Below are positions 8,412 through 18,570 of a DNA stretch of 64,000 nt, piece by piece (positions within the stretch are counted from its first letter, which is position 1; the number at the start of each line of letters is the position of its first letter). Source of the stretch: Nostoc commune NIES-4072 (GTDB lineage Bacteria > Cyanobacteriota > Cyanobacteriia > Cyanobacteriales > Nostocaceae); assembly GCF_003113895.1 (NCBI RefSeq), contig NZ_BDUD01000001.1, forward strand, positions 6,189,244-6,253,243, in the 5' to 3' direction. The position numbers and the translations under genes are program-made. The notes under the pieces are model-generated. The model saw only the letters and a list, made by a program, of their open reading frames with translations. It was not told where the DNA came from and made no database searches.

Positions 8412-9920
8412 ATGCAGAGGTACAAGGTGAAGGGTAAAAAATTCAAAATCCGAAATGTGAAGGGGCTTATTTATGCTTTGGTTGGTGTGTTTGCGTGTTT
8501 ACTTTTAACTTGTAATTTTTCTCTGGCGGCGACGGCTGAGGCAAAGCATTATACAGAGTTGCAGTTACCACCGCTACCTGAGATTAAGTTACCCAAGTAT
8601 GAGCGATTTGTTCTCCAAAACGGCTTGGTTGTCTATTTGATGGAGGATCACGAATTACCGTTGGTGAATGGGACGGCGTTTGTGCGGACAGGAAATCGCT
8701 TGGAACCACAACAAAAAGTTGGTTTAGCTGGTTTTACAGGCGCGGTGATGCGAACTGGAGGAACTAAGAAGCATTCGCCTGATGAACTTAACGAGATATT
8801 GGAACAACGCGCGGCATCAGTGGAAACTAGTATTGGTGAAGCTTCTGGTGGTGCTAGCTTTGACGCACTCAGTGAAGATTTAGAAACGGTGTTTGGGTTA
8901 TTTGCCGAAGTGGTACGATCGCCAGTATTTGCTCAAGAAAAGCTAGACTTGGCGAAAACTCAAGCTAAGGGTGGCATTGCTCGTCGCAATGATAATCCAG
9001 ATAGTATTGCTAGTCGAGAATTTAAAAAATTGATCTATGGAAAAGATAGTCCTTATGCTCGCACGATAGAATATGCAACGGTGGATCAAATTGAGCGTGA
9101 GGATTTGATCAAGTTTTATCAGCAATATTTCCACCCCAATAATATGATTTTGGGGATTGTGGGGGATTTTGATTCCAAAAAAATGCGATCGCTCATTCAA
9201 GCTAATTTTGGCGATTGGAACCGTAACCCAGGTATTGCTAAACCCAAATTACCAAGTGTTTCGCCAGCCAATACAGGTGGAGTCTTTTTTGTCAATCAGC
9301 CACAATTAACACAAAGTAGTGTGTTTATTGGCCATTTAGGTGGACGGTTTGACAATCCTGATTATCCGGCACTCGATGTATTGAATGGAGTGTTAAATGG
9401 ATTTGGTGGACGCTTATTTAATGAAGTGCGATCGCGTCAAGGTTTAGCTTACTCTGTTTATGGCGAGTGGAGTCCTCGCTACGACTATCCTGGCATGTTT
9501 ATTGCTGGTGGACAAACGCGATCGGATGCTACCGTCCAGTTTGTCAAAGCATTACAAAATGAAATCAAGCGCATCCAAACTCAAAGAGTTACAGCAAAAG
9601 AACTAGCTTTTGCAAAAGAGTCTACACTCAACTCCTTTGTATTTAACTTTCAAGACCCTGGACAAACCTTATCACGGTTGATGCGATACGAATATTACGG
9701 CTATCCTGCTGATTTTCTCTTTCGCTATCAAAAAGCCGTCGCCGCCACCACAGCTGCTGATGTGCAACGAGTAGCACGAGAATACCTCAAGCCAGAAAAG
9801 ATCGTGACTTTAGTGGTAGGGAATCAAACCGCTATTCAACCGCCATTGACGCAGCTAGCAGCAAAGGTGACACCAATAGATGTAACGATTCCTGGTTCGC
9901 AGCCAAAGGTGAAGAATTAA
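8412..9920 (+). CDS. M16-family protein, non-zinc partner subunit, exported
   Basis: A 502-residue M16 homologue with an N-terminal hydrophobic segment (LIYALVGVFACLLLTCNFSLA, described in part). At the position of HxxEH it reads FTGAVMRTG, so it cannot bind zinc there. The second domain carries NEVRSRQGLAYSVYGEW, the conserved Arg/Tyr region that completes the active site in two-chain bacterial M16B enzymes. With its neighbour, which has HFLEH but not this motif, it should form a heterodimer. The genes are 36 bases apart and probably cotranscribed. A good terminator follows at 10065. Confidence 0.92.
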   Translation: MQRYKVKGKKFKIRNVKGLIYALVGVFACLLLTCNFSLAATAEAKHYTELQLPPLPEIKLPKYERFVLQNGLVVYLMEDHELPLVNGTAFVRTGNRLEPQQKVGLAGFTGAVMRTGGTKKHSPDELNEILEQRAASVETSIGEASGGASFDALSEDLETVFGLFAEVVRSPVFAQEKLDLAKTQAKGGIARRNDNPDSIASREFKKLIYGKDSPYARTIEYATVDQIEREDLIKFYQQYFHPNNMILGIVGDFDSKKMRSLIQANFGDWNRNPGIAKPKLPSVSPANTGGVFFVNQPQLTQSSVFIGHLGGRFDNPDYPALDVLNGVLNGFGGRLFNEVRSRQGLAYSVYGEWSPRYDYPGMFIAGGQTRSDATVQFVKALQNEIKRIQTQRVTAKELAFAKESTLNSFVFNFQDPGQTLSRLMRYEYYGYPADFLFRYQKAVAATTAADVQRVAREYLKPEKIVTLVVGNQTAIQPPLTQLAAKVTPIDVTIPGSQPKVKN

Positions 9921-10064
9921 TTTGCGCTATTAACAAGGTATTCTCCTCTAGATTTCCTGGTAATCAGCATGATGTTATGAGTATTTGTGATAATTTCCTT
10001 GATTATCGGGAAATGACTGAGGACAAATTGTAGTAAGCAATAGAAACTAAATCAGGAACCAAAG

Positions 10065-10092
10065 CCTCTGGAGTTTCCAGAGGTTTTTTTTA
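10065..10092 (+). terminator. Rho-independent terminator
   Basis: CCTCTGGA (10065-10072) pairs with TCCAGAGG (10076-10083) across a 3-base loop, followed by nine T. It lies about 145 bases after the M16 pair and ends that transcription unit. The rest of the gap to the Uma2 gene holds a second palindrome (CGACAATT...AATTGTCG, about 10190-10223) and a MITE. Confidence 0.85.
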
Positions 10093-10238
10093 ATTACGCT
10101 TTTTTAGGAGCGATCGCCCCATACACTTCAATAAAGGGGTTTATTAAGCAGGCGAGACGCGACAACAAACTACTGCATGTCCAAACATCCGACAATTTAG
10201 TAATGAAGCAGCAAACAATTGTCGCATTAACTGGAGTA

Positions 10239-10353
10239 ATACCATTTCACTTTAAAATCGATACAAATAGCCTAGCAAGGGGGCAGGGAGCAGGGAGCAG
10301 GGGGAAAGAATTAAAAACTAATCATTTGTATTAGACATTTCGTGAAATGGTAT
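10239..10353. mobile_element. MITE family B, copy 1
   Basis: ATACCATTTCAC (10239-10250) and GTGAAATGGTAT (10342-10353) are exact terminal inverted repeats. A weaker inner pair (GATACAAAT / ATTTGTATT) follows. The interior carries GGGAGCAGGGAGCAG heptamers. There is no coding sequence. It lies 35 bases upstream of the Uma2 start and may contribute to that promoter. A relative is at 19251-19353. Confidence 0.75.
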
Positions 10354-10388
10354 AAGCTAAATTTAGATTTGAGCTACTGGGAGTGAAG

Positions 10389-11054
10389 ATGATGTTGTTG
10401 GAATTAAAGCGCATCCATGTTCCACCAGGACAAAGAGTGCTACTGCGAGATGTAACCTGGCAGGAATTGGAAACAATTCTAGAGGATTTAGGAGAGCATC
10501 GTGCTGCACGAATTGCTTATGACAGGGGAATACTAGAGATTATGGCACCACTGCCAGAACATGAAGACGATAAAGAAATTATTGGTGATTTAGTCAAAGC
10601 GCTTTTGGAAGAATTAGATATTGAGTTTAGATGTCTTGGTTCTACCACTTTCAAAAACCAAGTGATGGCTAAAGGTATAGAACCTGACCAGTGTTTCTAT
10701 ATAAAAAATGAAGCCAAGATTCGCGGCAAGAAGCGACTAGATTTAACAGTAGACCCCCCTCCAGATTTAGCTTTAGAAGTTGATATTACTTCTCGCACTC
10801 ATCCTAATATCTATGAAGCTTTAAAAGTACCTGAGCTTTGGCGTTTTGATAAAGGAAAGCTCCAAATTAATGTTCTGCAAGATGGACATTATGTAGAGTC
10901 TCAGAAAAGCCTAAATTTTCCTAAATTTAAACTAATTGAAACGATTCCCCAATATTTAGAGCAAAGTACAACAGCAGGTAGAAATGCAACGCTCAAGGCT
11001 TTTCGTCTTTGGGTACAAAAGCAGATACAACAGCAATCACTGAATAATTCATAA
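10389..11054 (+). CDS. Uma2-family (DUF820) putative endonuclease-fold protein
   Basis: A 221-residue member of the Uma2/DUF820 family, which is much expanded in Nostoc. It has the PD-(D/E)XK-like signature: YDRGILEIMAPLPEHE, then EPDQCFYIKN, then PPPDLALEVDITSRT with the Asp and Glu-x-Asp of the putative metal site. The C-terminal LWRFDKGKLQINVLQDG is conserved too. Biological role is unknown; many copies may be domesticated. The start is set at the ATG 10389 because GGGAG at 10379-10383 is a good ribosome binding site. A paralogue is at 59691-60320 in this window. Confidence 0.85.
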   Translation: MMLLELKRIHVPPGQRVLLRDVTWQELETILEDLGEHRAARIAYDRGILEIMAPLPEHEDDKEIIGDLVKALLEELDIEFRCLGSTTFKNQVMAKGIEPDQCFYIKNEAKIRGKKRLDLTVDPPPDLALEVDITSRTHPNIYEALKVPELWRFDKGKLQINVLQDGHYVESQKSLNFPKFKLIETIPQYLEQSTTAGRNATLKAFRLWVQKQIQQQSLNNS

Positions 11055-11074
11055 TTAATTTTGGGTACAGAGCC

Positions 11075-11193
11075 AATACGGTTCAGCTAAGGGAAGAGAC
11101 GCGATAAATCGCCGTCTTTACAATAATCAGTCCTTTGTAGAGACGGCTTTGTTATATGTAATTTTCATCAAAAAACCTTATCCGAAGCGTATT
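11075..11193. mobile_element. MITE family A, copy 2 (decayed)
   Basis: It starts AATACGGTTCAG and ends CCGAAGCGTATT, each with changes from copy 1. The left inner hairpin arm (11097-11117) is intact, but the right arm stops after AGACGGC. No target duplication is visible in the flanks (GGGTACAGAGCC against AAAAAGCCTACT). It is an older copy of the element at 1187-1318. Confidence 0.7.
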
Positions 11194-11227
11194 AAAAAGC
11201 CTACTACTCAAGATGTAATTAGCATTA

Positions 11228-11253
11228 GGGGCGCGCAGCTACCTGCACGCCCC
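11228..11253 (-). terminator. Hairpin downstream of rpmB
   Basis: GGGGCGCGCAG pairs with CTGCACGCCCC (one mismatch) 19 bases beyond the rpmB stop. It is a very stable G+C stem but has no T-run, so terminator function is probable rather than certain. A similar stem, TGTAGGGGC...GCCCCTACA, lies near 63085, so it may also belong to a repeat family. Confidence 0.5.
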
Positions 11254-11271
11254 GAATCACCTGTATTTCAC

Positions 11272-11508
11272 TTAGTAATGATTCAGGTTAATGCCAGCTT
11301 CTTTTGCCATTGCTTCTAACCCATTGATTTGTAGGGTTTTGATTGCTTTGGTAGACAGCTTTAACTTCACCCAGCGATTTCCGGCTTCCCACCAAACACG
11401 CTTGCTTTGCAGATTAGCGTGCTGAAGCCGTTTAGTACGGCGGTGGGAGTGGGAAACAGCAAAGGCGTTATTTGCCTTCTTACCAGTTAGTTCACAGCGA
11501 CGGGACAT
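11272..11508 (-). CDS. rpmB: 50S ribosomal protein L28
   Basis: A 78-residue basic protein starting [20 protein letters not shown] and containing [14 protein letters not shown] and [12 protein letters not shown], all standard bacterial L28 sequence at full length. It is a component of the large ribosomal subunit. It lies alone, 160 bases downstream of htpG on the same strand, with a heptamer-repeat tract in between, so cotranscription with htpG is unlikely. Confidence 0.97.
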   Translation of the reverse strand: MSRRCELTGKKANNAFAVSHSHRRTKRLQHANLQSKRVWWEAGNRWVKLKLSTKAIKTLQINGLEAMAKEAGINLNHY

Positions 11509-11578
11509 AGCGAGTATCTCCAGATTGTTATTTTAATACAGCCTTTCCATTTTAGGTCTTAGACAACAGAAGTAGGAA

Positions 11579-11660
11579 AGGAGATGAGGGAGCAGGGGGA
11601 GTAGGGGAGTGAGGGACAAAAATTAATAACCAATGCCCAATGCCCAATGCCCAATGCCCC
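11579..11660. repeat. Heptamer repeat tract between htpG and rpmB
   Basis: Degenerate GGGAGCAGGGGGAGTAGGGGAGT is followed by four CCCAATG units (about 11633-11660). It is the same type of short tandem repeat as at 5792-5955 and 51003-51090, where G-rich and CCCAATG runs are also paired. Confidence 0.75.
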
Positions 11661-11668
11661 ACTCACCA

Positions 11669-13657
11669 CTATTTACTAGCCTGTTCTGTCAGCTTGGTGA
11701 GTACTTCATTCGATCGCTCGACGAAGGATTTCATTCCCTCAGCGTCAAATCCTTTCTGAGACATCAGCGCTAAATCGTAAACGTGTTGGCAAATCAAGTT
11801 CACTAACTGATCTGTAGGCGATTGACCGTCTCCTTGAATAATACTACCTTGGTTAAGATTTGCCAGATTTTGAATCAATGGATGAGCAGTATTCACCAGC
11901 AAAACGTGATCTTCGGGAAACTCTACTGTCTGCTGCTGCTGCATCATGGCGTTCATTTCCCGCATCCGGCGGAGAATCTCTGGTAAAAGCACGATCGCAG
12001 GTGGTGTTCCATGAGGATCGTCTGATTTTAAGGCTTCAGTGCGGATATTGAGTTTGGGTTTGTTGAGAGATTTCTCAAATAATTCTTTGATGGTCTCACT
12101 CCGAGTTTTATTCGTCTTGGGGTCAACAATTTCCTTAGCTTTGTCTTGTTCTAGCAGAGTATTGTCTAAGTCAGAATCCACCCGTGTAAATTTGACATCC
12201 TTATATTCCCGCTCTAGGAAGTTGATAAAGTGGGTGTCGATGAAGGAGTCCATAAACAGGACTTCCAAGCCTTGATTTTTATGCAGTTCTATGTATGTTG
12301 CTTGGGTTGCTTCATCAGTGCTGTAGAAAACCCGGTTTTCGTTACGTTCTTTGTTGCGTTCTAGATATTCTTTCAGTGTGGTGTAAGGAGCGCTGGGTGC
12401 TGAGTCAGAACTGGGTGAAGGAGTCACATCTTGCCAAGCATCCCCGTCTGAAGACTGTACTTCAACGACTGGAGTTTCAGCAGCAACTTTTTCTGTCAGT
12501 TTGGCGGTGGTGCGGAAGACGATGATATCTTCGATTTGCTTTTTGAATTTTTCGTCGTTGAGAACGCCGAATTTTACAAAAGTACCAAGATCCTTCCAAG
12601 CGCTAATGTATTGTTCGCGGTTGTCGCGGAAAAGTTCTTTGAGGCGATCGCCTACTTTTTTGGCAATGTAATCACCGATTCGCTTCACGGTGCGATCGCC
12701 TTGCAAGGCACTACGTGATACGTTCAGGGGAATATCAGTACTATCAATGACACCCCGCATTGGCATCAGAAATTGCGGGATAATTTCTTCGCAGTTGTCG
12801 CTAACAAAAACTTGATTGCAAAATAGCTTGATTTGCCCTTTTGTAACATCTACATCCGGCCTCATTTTGGGGAAATACAGAATCCCGTTGATGATAAAGG
12901 GATAGTCTGTATTTAAATGTACCCACAATAGAGGTTCTTCCTGAAAAGGATACAGGTAGCGGTAAAACTCTAAATAATCTTCTTGACTCAGGTTACTTGG
13001 AGACTCTCGCCACGGTGCTTTTTGCTTATTTAATACTTCGCCTTCCAGTTTTATTGGTACTGGCAAGAAATCGCAATATGTCTTGACAAGATTCTTAATT
13101 CGTGCTGATTCGAGAAATTCCTCCTCTTCTCCTTGCAGGCTAAGAGTAATAGTTGTGCCGCGAGTTGTCCGGGACGATTCTTCTAGGGTGAAAGCTGGGG
13201 AACCATCGCAAGTCCAGTGAACCGCCTGCGCTCCTTCTTGGTATGACAGTGTATCAATCTCTACCTTTTGCGCCACCATGAAGGAAGAGTAAAAACCAAG
13301 ACCGAAGTGGCCAATTATCGGTTGATCTGATTTGCCTTCATACTTATGAATAAATTCTTCAGCACTAGAGAAGGCAACTTGATTGATATATTTCTTAACT
13401 TCATCTGCGGTCATCCCGATACCGTTATCGGAGATGGATAGGGTTTTCTTATCTTTGTCAATGGCAATTTCAATTTCTGGTTCGCCGATATCTCCAGCGT
13501 AGTCTCCGGCGCGGGATACCATTTTCAGCTTTTGGATGGCGTCTACAGCGTTGGATACCAGTTCCCGCAAGAAGATTTGATGATCTGAGTAAAGCGACTT
13601 CTTGATGATCGGGAAAATATTCTCAGTATGAATACTGATAGTGCCTTGTTCTAGCAT
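11669..13657 (-). CDS. htpG: Molecular chaperone HtpG (Hsp90)
   Basis: A 662-residue Hsp90 of normal bacterial length. The GHKL ATPase domain shows FLRELVSNAVDAIQKL (residues ~29-44), the DNGIGM motif and GHFGLGFYSSFMV lid region. The middle domain carries the catalytic-loop Arg in NVSRSALQGD. The C-terminal dimer domain ends without MEEVD, as expected in bacteria. It is an ATP-driven cytosolic chaperone; in cyanobacteria it is linked to heat and light stress and to phycobilisome assembly. The start is ATG in MLEQGTISIHTENIFPI. No CIRCE-type inverted repeat was recognised upstream. Confidence 0.97.
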   Translation of the reverse strand: MLEQGTISIHTENIFPIIKKSLYSDHQIFLRELVSNAVDAIQKLKMVSRAGDYAGDIGEPEIEIAIDKDKKTLSISDNGIGMTADEVKKYINQVAFSSAEEFIHKYEGKSDQPIIGHFGLGFYSSFMVAQKVEIDTLSYQEGAQAVHWTCDGSPAFTLEESSRTTRGTTITLSLQGEEEEFLESARIKNLVKTYCDFLPVPIKLEGEVLNKQKAPWRESPSNLSQEDYLEFYRYLYPFQEEPLLWVHLNTDYPFIINGILYFPKMRPDVDVTKGQIKLFCNQVFVSDNCEEIIPQFLMPMRGVIDSTDIPLNVSRSALQGDRTVKRIGDYIAKKVGDRLKELFRDNREQYISAWKDLGTFVKFGVLNDEKFKKQIEDIIVFRTTAKLTEKVAAETPVVEVQSSDGDAWQDVTPSPSSDSAPSAPYTTLKEYLERNKERNENRVFYSTDEATQATYIELHKNQGLEVLFMDSFIDTHFINFLEREYKDVKFTRVDSDLDNTLLEQDKAKEIVDPKTNKTRSETIKELFEKSLNKPKLNIRTEALKSDDPHGTPPAIVLLPEILRRMREMNAMMQQQQTVEFPEDHVLLVNTAHPLIQNLANLNQGSIIQGDGQSPTDQLVNLICQHVYDLALMSQKGFDAEGMKSFVERSNEVLTKLTEQASK

Positions 13658-14049
13658 AATTGGTAATTCTTCGATGTTAGTATCTGAAATGATGATAGTG
13701 GTTAATACAGCCTAACCTTCTGTTTGCCAGAATAAACCCGGAGAACAAAGAAGGGCACGATACCAATTAGGATTTTAAAAGCATAGCTTAGGCGATCGCA
13801 CCTTTTTTGAGCGTTGTTTGCCCCCATTTTCTGATTCGGATTTCCCTACTTCCGACTTCCGATTTTCAACGCAAGTCTATCAGTTTAGTTGAGACTGCCG
13901 TCTAAATACAATATTTCATTAATTAGTAGCGAATAAATTGGGTAAACCTCTGTGTCCCTCTGCGCTTTCCCCTGCGCCCCTCTGCGTTTAAAAATTGAAT
14001 TAAGCCCCCCCAATTTATCGGGGGGCTGGGGGTACTAACGAGTCAGATT
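13658..14049. other. Intergenic with hairpin at metH 3' end
   Basis: This gap follows the metH stop and holds the htpG promoter. At 14003-14027, AGCCCCCC and GGGGGGCT form a strong stem just beyond metH, a probable terminator for it. The remainder is spacer, including a CTCTGTGTCCCTCTGCGC stretch that also recurs near 1400. No gene seen. Confidence 0.5.
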
Positions 14050-17000
14050 CTACGCGCTAAAGTATTTTGCTAACGGGTGGTAAGCAATAATCGCAGTGGT
14101 AGACTGTTCTGGATAAAGTTGTTCACTTTCATCCATATACAAGTTAATCCTGTCAGTCTGCAATAATTCCAGTTGCTTATATTGATCTTGGATATTCGGG
14201 CAAGCCGGATACCCAAAACTATACCGTGAGCCACGATAGCGTTGTGCCAATATATCCCGAATATTGTCGGGTTCTTCAGCACTAAAACCTAACTCGCGGC
14301 GAATTCTGGCGTGTGTCCATTCAGCCACAGCTTCCGCTACCTGTACCGCCATGCCGTGGAAATACAGATAATCGGTGTATTGATTGGCAGCAAACAGTTT
14401 TTGGGCAAACTCTGTGGCAATCTCCCCTACAGTAACCGCTTGCATCGGAAAGACATCAATAATTCCCGATTCCTTCGGTGCAAAGAAATCTGCTATGCAC
14501 AGCCGCCTTAAAGACTTCTGTCTGGGAAACTCGAAAGTTGTAACCTGTTGTGATTGGTTCTCTGAATCATATATATGTAGAGAATTTCCCTCGGCTTGAC
14601 AAGGGAAATAACCATAAATCACTTGGGGATGCAACAGATTTTCTTCAATAATTCGCTGTTTCCAAGTTTCTAAAATTGGGTAGACTTTCTCAGCCAAGAA
14701 AGCCTGATATTCTTCCTTAGATTGTTCCTTTGGTTTGCGGAATTGCCATTGTCCAGCAACCAAAGCTTGTAAATCTAAGTGCCAGAATATTTCCTCGATG
14801 GGAATATCACTAGGCTGCAATAACTTCGTTCCCCAGAAAGGCGGTGTGGGACGTTCAATATCTACAGCCACAGCTTCAGAACGTCTCGTATCTACTACTT
14901 TTGGTTCAGCAGATGTTTCTTCAGCAGTTGTAGCTTTTGGTTCTTTGTTACCATTTGTTGAAACTTCAGCCGTTTCGACTTCGTTTAAAAATCCCTGCAA
15001 ATCTTCCCAGTTACCAGTAGCCTTTGCTGGCATTAATTTATCCATGAAGTGCAAGTCAGAAAAGGCATCTTTACCATAAACGACTTTACCTTTATAGGTA
15101 TTTTGGCAATCTTCATAGACAAACTTGGGAGTCAATGCTGCACCACCTAAAATTACAGGGACACTAATTCCCTTTTCGTTGAATACCTCCAAGTTCTCTT
15201 TCATGAAGGCGGTGGATTTCACCAACAAACCACTCATGGCAATACAATCAGCTTTGTGCTGTTCGTAAGCGTTGATGATGTTTTCCACCGGCTGCTTAAT
15301 TCCCAGGTTAATCACCTTGTAGCCATTGTTAGACAAGATGATATCTACCAAGTTTTTACCAATGTCGTGGACATCGCCTTTAACTGTGGCAATGATAAAG
15401 GTTCCCTTGGCGTTGTTGCCTGATTCTGATTTTTCCATGAACGGTTCTAGAAACGCCACCGCCGCTTTCATGGTTTCCGCAGATTGCAAGACGAAGGGTA
15501 ACTGCATTTGTCCCGAACCGAATAATTCCCCGACAACTTTCATACCATCTAATAAGAAGGTGTTGATAATTTCCAAGGGGGGATATTCTTCTAAGGCTTT
15601 TTTCAGATGTTCTTCTAAGCCAATGCGTTCGCCGTCGATGATGTGACGCTTGAGACGTTCTGGGATGGGGAGACTTTCATCTAAGGAGCGATCGCGCTTA
15701 GTTGTCACCCCGGCAAACGCTGTGGTAAGCTCTCCCAAGGGATCGTAAACGCAAACATCACCTTCAAATTTCCGCTCATCATAAATCAACTGACGACAGA
15801 TTTCTTGATGGCGGGCGTCAATCTTCGATAACGGTAAAATTTTGTTAGCACTGACAATGGCTGCATCCATTCCTGCCGTCGTCGCCTCGTGCAAAAACAC
15901 CGAGTTCAGCACCATCCGCGAGGCTGGATTCAAACCAAAGGAAATATTGGAAACACCCAAAATTACATGACATCCAGGCAATTCCTCACGAATCCGCCGG
16001 ATGGATTCAATTGTGGCTTTACCGTTTTCTCGGTCTTCTTCAATCCCGGTAGAAATTGGTAACGCGAGGGTATCAAAGAATATTTCTGTGGGTGGTATGC
16101 CATATTCTACAGCTTGACGGTATGCACGCCCAGCGATCGCAAACTTTTTCTCTGCTGTCCGCGCCATCCCATCTTCATCGATAGTACCAATAACTACACC
16201 AGCACCGTATTTTTTCGCTAAATCCAGCACCTTTAGAAAGCGCGGTTCCCCATCTTCGTAGTTGGTGGAATTCAGCAAACACTTACCACCGGCAACCTTT
16301 AAACCCGCCTCCATCTTTTCCCATTCGGTGGAGTCAAGCATTAAAGGCAATGTCACATTATTAACAATGCGCGAAACTAATTCGTGCATATCCCGCACGC
16401 CGTCACGTCCTACATAATCGACGTTGACATCAAGGATGTGTGCGCCTTCTTTGACTTGTGCCCTCGCCATTGAAACGAGTCCATCCCAATCTTCCGCGTT
16501 TAGCAAATCGCGGCACTTTTTGGAACCACTGGCGTTGAGACGTTCACCAACAATCAAGAAAGAATTATCTTGGTCGTAAGGCTGAGTGGTGTAAATTGAT
16601 GCTGCTGCTGGTTCTAAGCTAGGATGTCTAACTTTTGGCTTTAGGTCTTTGGCGACTTCTGCCAATTGTTGAATGTGTTCTGGACGTGTCCCACAGCAAC
16701 CCCCAATCACTTGGACACCCAAATCTTCAACAAAATGCATCAATGACATCCGTAATTCCAACGGTGTTAGGCGGTAGTGCGCTTGACCGCCGACGTTTTC
16801 AGGTAAACCCGCGTTGGGAATACAGGAAACGATGAAAGGTGAATGTTCTGCCAAATACTTGATATGTGGTTTCATCAAGTCTGGGCCCGTGGCACAATTT
16901 AGACCGAGAATATCTATTGGGTAAGGTTCCAAAATTGTCAGCACAGCACTGATTTCTGAACCAACTAACATTGTGCCCATGCTTTCCATTGTCACAGATA

Positions 17001-17577
17001 CCATCAACGGACGGCGATCGCCTTTTTTGGCAAACACTTCTTCAATGGCATTCAGCGCTGCCTTAATTTGCAGCACATCTTGGCAAGTTTCCACCAGGAA
17101 TAAATCAACACCACCATCCCACAGCGCCTCTGCTTGTTCGGCAAAAGTCGCTTTCATGGTGTCAAAGTCAATATGTCCCAAGGTAGGAAGTTTTGTTGTG
17201 GGGCCGATGGAACCTGCCACAAACCGGGGTTTTTCTGGCGTGGAAAATTCCGCAGCCACACGCTTGGCCAATTCTGCGGCTGTCTTGCTGAGGTAGTAGG
17301 CTTGGTCTGCCAAGTCATATTCTGCCAGCACCAGGGAGGTACTGCCAAAGGTATCGGTTTCAATGACATCAGCACCAGCAGCGAGGAAGTCGCGGTGAAC
17401 CTTAGCGACTGCTTCGGGTTTCGTGTGGACTAAGTATTCGTTACAACCTTCATACTGTGGGCCACCGAAGTCTTCAGCAGTCAGGTTTTGGGTTTGTAAG
17501 TTGGTTCCCATCGCCCCGTCGAAGACGAGGACTGGGCTATCTGGACTACGCAGGCGTTCAAGGAAAGGATGAGTCAT
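14050..17577 (-). CDS. metH: Cobalamin-dependent methionine synthase
   Basis: 1175 residues, the full four-module MetH. Residues 1-325 form the homocysteine-binding domain, with zinc ligands in LNCATGP and [10 protein letters not shown]. Residues ~340-620 are the methyltetrahydrofolate (pterin-binding) domain ([28 protein letters not shown]). Residues ~650-870 are the B12 cap and binding domain, with the cobalt-ligating His in [11 protein letters not shown] near residue 735. After a Glu/Thr-rich linker comes the SAM-binding activation domain (~940-1175; RIRRELGF and [11 protein letters not shown]). It transfers the methyl of methyl-THF to homocysteine in the cytosol. The upstream gap of 180 bases is shared with a divergent gene and is too short for a cobalamin riboswitch plus promoter; none was recognised. 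Confidence 0.97.
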   Translation of the reverse strand: MTHPFLERLRSPDSPVLVFDGAMGTNLQTQNLTAEDFGGPQYEGCNEYLVHTKPEAVAKVHRDFLAAGADVIETDTFGSTSLVLAEYDLADQAYYLSKTAAELAKRVAAEFSTPEKPRFVAGSIGPTTKLPTLGHIDFDTMKATFAEQAEALWDGGVDLFLVETCQDVLQIKAALNAIEEVFAKKGDRRPLMVSVTMESMGTMLVGSEISAVLTILEPYPIDILGLNCATGPDLMKPHIKYLAEHSPFIVSCIPNAGLPENVGGQAHYRLTPLELRMSLMHFVEDLGVQVIGGCCGTRPEHIQQLAEVAKDLKPKVRHPSLEPAAASIYTTQPYDQDNSFLIVGERLNASGSKKCRDLLNAEDWDGLVSMARAQVKEGAHILDVNVDYVGRDGVRDMHELVSRIVNNVTLPLMLDSTEWEKMEAGLKVAGGKCLLNSTNYEDGEPRFLKVLDLAKKYGAGVVIGTIDEDGMARTAEKKFAIAGRAYRQAVEYGIPPTEIFFDTLALPISTGIEEDRENGKATIESIRRIREELPGCHVILGVSNISFGLNPASRMVLNSVFLHEATTAGMDAAIVSANKILPLSKIDARHQEICRQLIYDERKFEGDVCVYDPLGELTTAFAGVTTKRDRSLDESLPIPERLKRHIIDGERIGLEEHLKKALEEYPPLEIINTFLLDGMKVVGELFGSGQMQLPFVLQSAETMKAAVAFLEPFMEKSESGNNAKGTFIIATVKGDVHDIGKNLVDIILSNNGYKVINLGIKQPVENIINAYEQHKADCIAMSGLLVKSTAFMKENLEVFNEKGISVPVILGGAALTPKFVYEDCQNTYKGKVVYGKDAFSDLHFMDKLMPAKATGNWEDLQGFLNEVETAEVSTNGNKEPKATTAEETSAEPKVVDTRRSEAVAVDIERPTPPFWGTKLLQPSDIPIEEIFWHLDLQALVAGQWQFRKPKEQSKEEYQAFLAEKVYPILETWKQRIIEENLLHPQVIYGYFPCQAEGNSLHIYDSENQSQQVTTFEFPRQKSLRRLCIADFFAPKESGIIDVFPMQAVTVGEIATEFAQKLFAANQYTDYLYFHGMAVQVAEAVAEWTHARIRRELGFSAEEPDNIRDILAQRYRGSRYSFGYPACPNIQDQYKQLELLQTDRINLYMDESEQLYPEQSTTAIIAYHPLAKYFSA

Positions 17578-17757
17578 ATTTTCCTAGAATAAATGAGGAT
17601 ATCAAGTGAGTCTTGTGATACTCGACTTACTTTATTATTTTCCAAAATTTTGGGAGTTTCGGCAGTATGTAATGAAAAAATTTTGATGCCGTACTGGAAT
17701 TATTTATGTGTCTATAATATCACTGTATAGTGAGCTAGTTCATATAGAGGTTGTTCT

Positions 17758-18540
17758 ATGGAAAGAAGGAAAATTTTGATTGCAACTAAAACATACCCTT
17801 CAATTAGCACCAAATATCAAGAAACAGTCTGTACAGCAGGAGTTTTATTAGATGATGAGGAGAAACCAGTTCAGTGGATTCGCATTTATCCCATTCGTTT
17901 TCGTCAATTAGATTTTGATAAGCGTTATCCAAGATGGTCAATTATAAGTGCTAAAATAGAAAGAAATGAAAAAGATTATAGAGAAGAAAGTTTTCGTATA
18001 GATGATTCTTCGATAGAAGTAATACGAAAAATTGATACTCGCAAGAATTGGGAAGAGCGAAAAGCCTTGGTTATGCCACTAGAATTCAAATCTATTCAGG
18101 ACATTAAAGAGCAAGGTAAGTCTCTCGGTATTATTAAACCACAAATTATAAAAAAATACTTCTGTAAAAAGGAAATAGAACGGGAGTGGAAACCAAAACA
18201 GCAAACAATATTAGATCAAATGGACTTGTTTGAGCCTTCAGTACAATTAGATAAAATTCCTTATAAGTTTGGTTACGAATTTATTTCCCCAGATGGAAAG
18301 AAGCATAGTTGTACAATAAATGATTGGGAAATTCAACAACTTTATAGAAATTGTAGAGATAGATCAAATGAAACAAGTATGGAGAATAAAGAAAAGGAGG
18401 CTTTAGAAAAAGTACGCCAAAAACTAGAAGACGAATTTTTAAGCAAAAAAGATTTATACTTTATTATGGGAAACCTAAAAAACCACAAAAATAGCTTTAT
18501 GATTATTGGGATATTTTACCCACCATTAATAAAAATGTAA
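17758..18540 (+). CDS. Conserved protein of unknown function, possible dual-OB type
   Basis: A 260-residue, Lys/Glu-rich soluble protein. The N-terminus (ILIATKTYPSISTKYQETVCTAGVL, in part) and WIRIYPIRFRQLDFDKRYPRW are recognisable from a family of proteins often found beside DUF488 genes. From memory I associate it with the dual-OB (DuOB) domain, but cannot verify this here. The middle contains CKKEIEREWKPKQQTILDQMD and a C-terminal KFGYEFISPDGKKHSC block, then a coiled-coil-like stretch. It is AT-richer than its neighbours and lies 30 bases before the DUF488 gene, so the two should be an operon. Possible role in stress or defence is inference only. Confidence 0.7.
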   Translation: MERRKILIATKTYPSISTKYQETVCTAGVLLDDEEKPVQWIRIYPIRFRQLDFDKRYPRWSIISAKIERNEKDYREESFRIDDSSIEVIRKIDTRKNWEERKALVMPLEFKSIQDIKEQGKSLGIIKPQIIKKYFCKKEIEREWKPKQQTILDQMDLFEPSVQLDKIPYKFGYEFISPDGKKHSCTINDWEIQQLYRNCRDRSNETSMENKEKEALEKVRQKLEDEFLSKKDLYFIMGNLKNHKNSFMIIGIFYPPLIKM

Positions 18541-18570
18541 TATTTAAACTTGATTGTTCTAGGAATGAAA

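Noticed and set aside
17578..17757. Cobalamin or SAM riboswitch in front of metH
   Set aside because: The region is short, AT-rich, shared with a divergent gene, and shows none of the conserved boxes.
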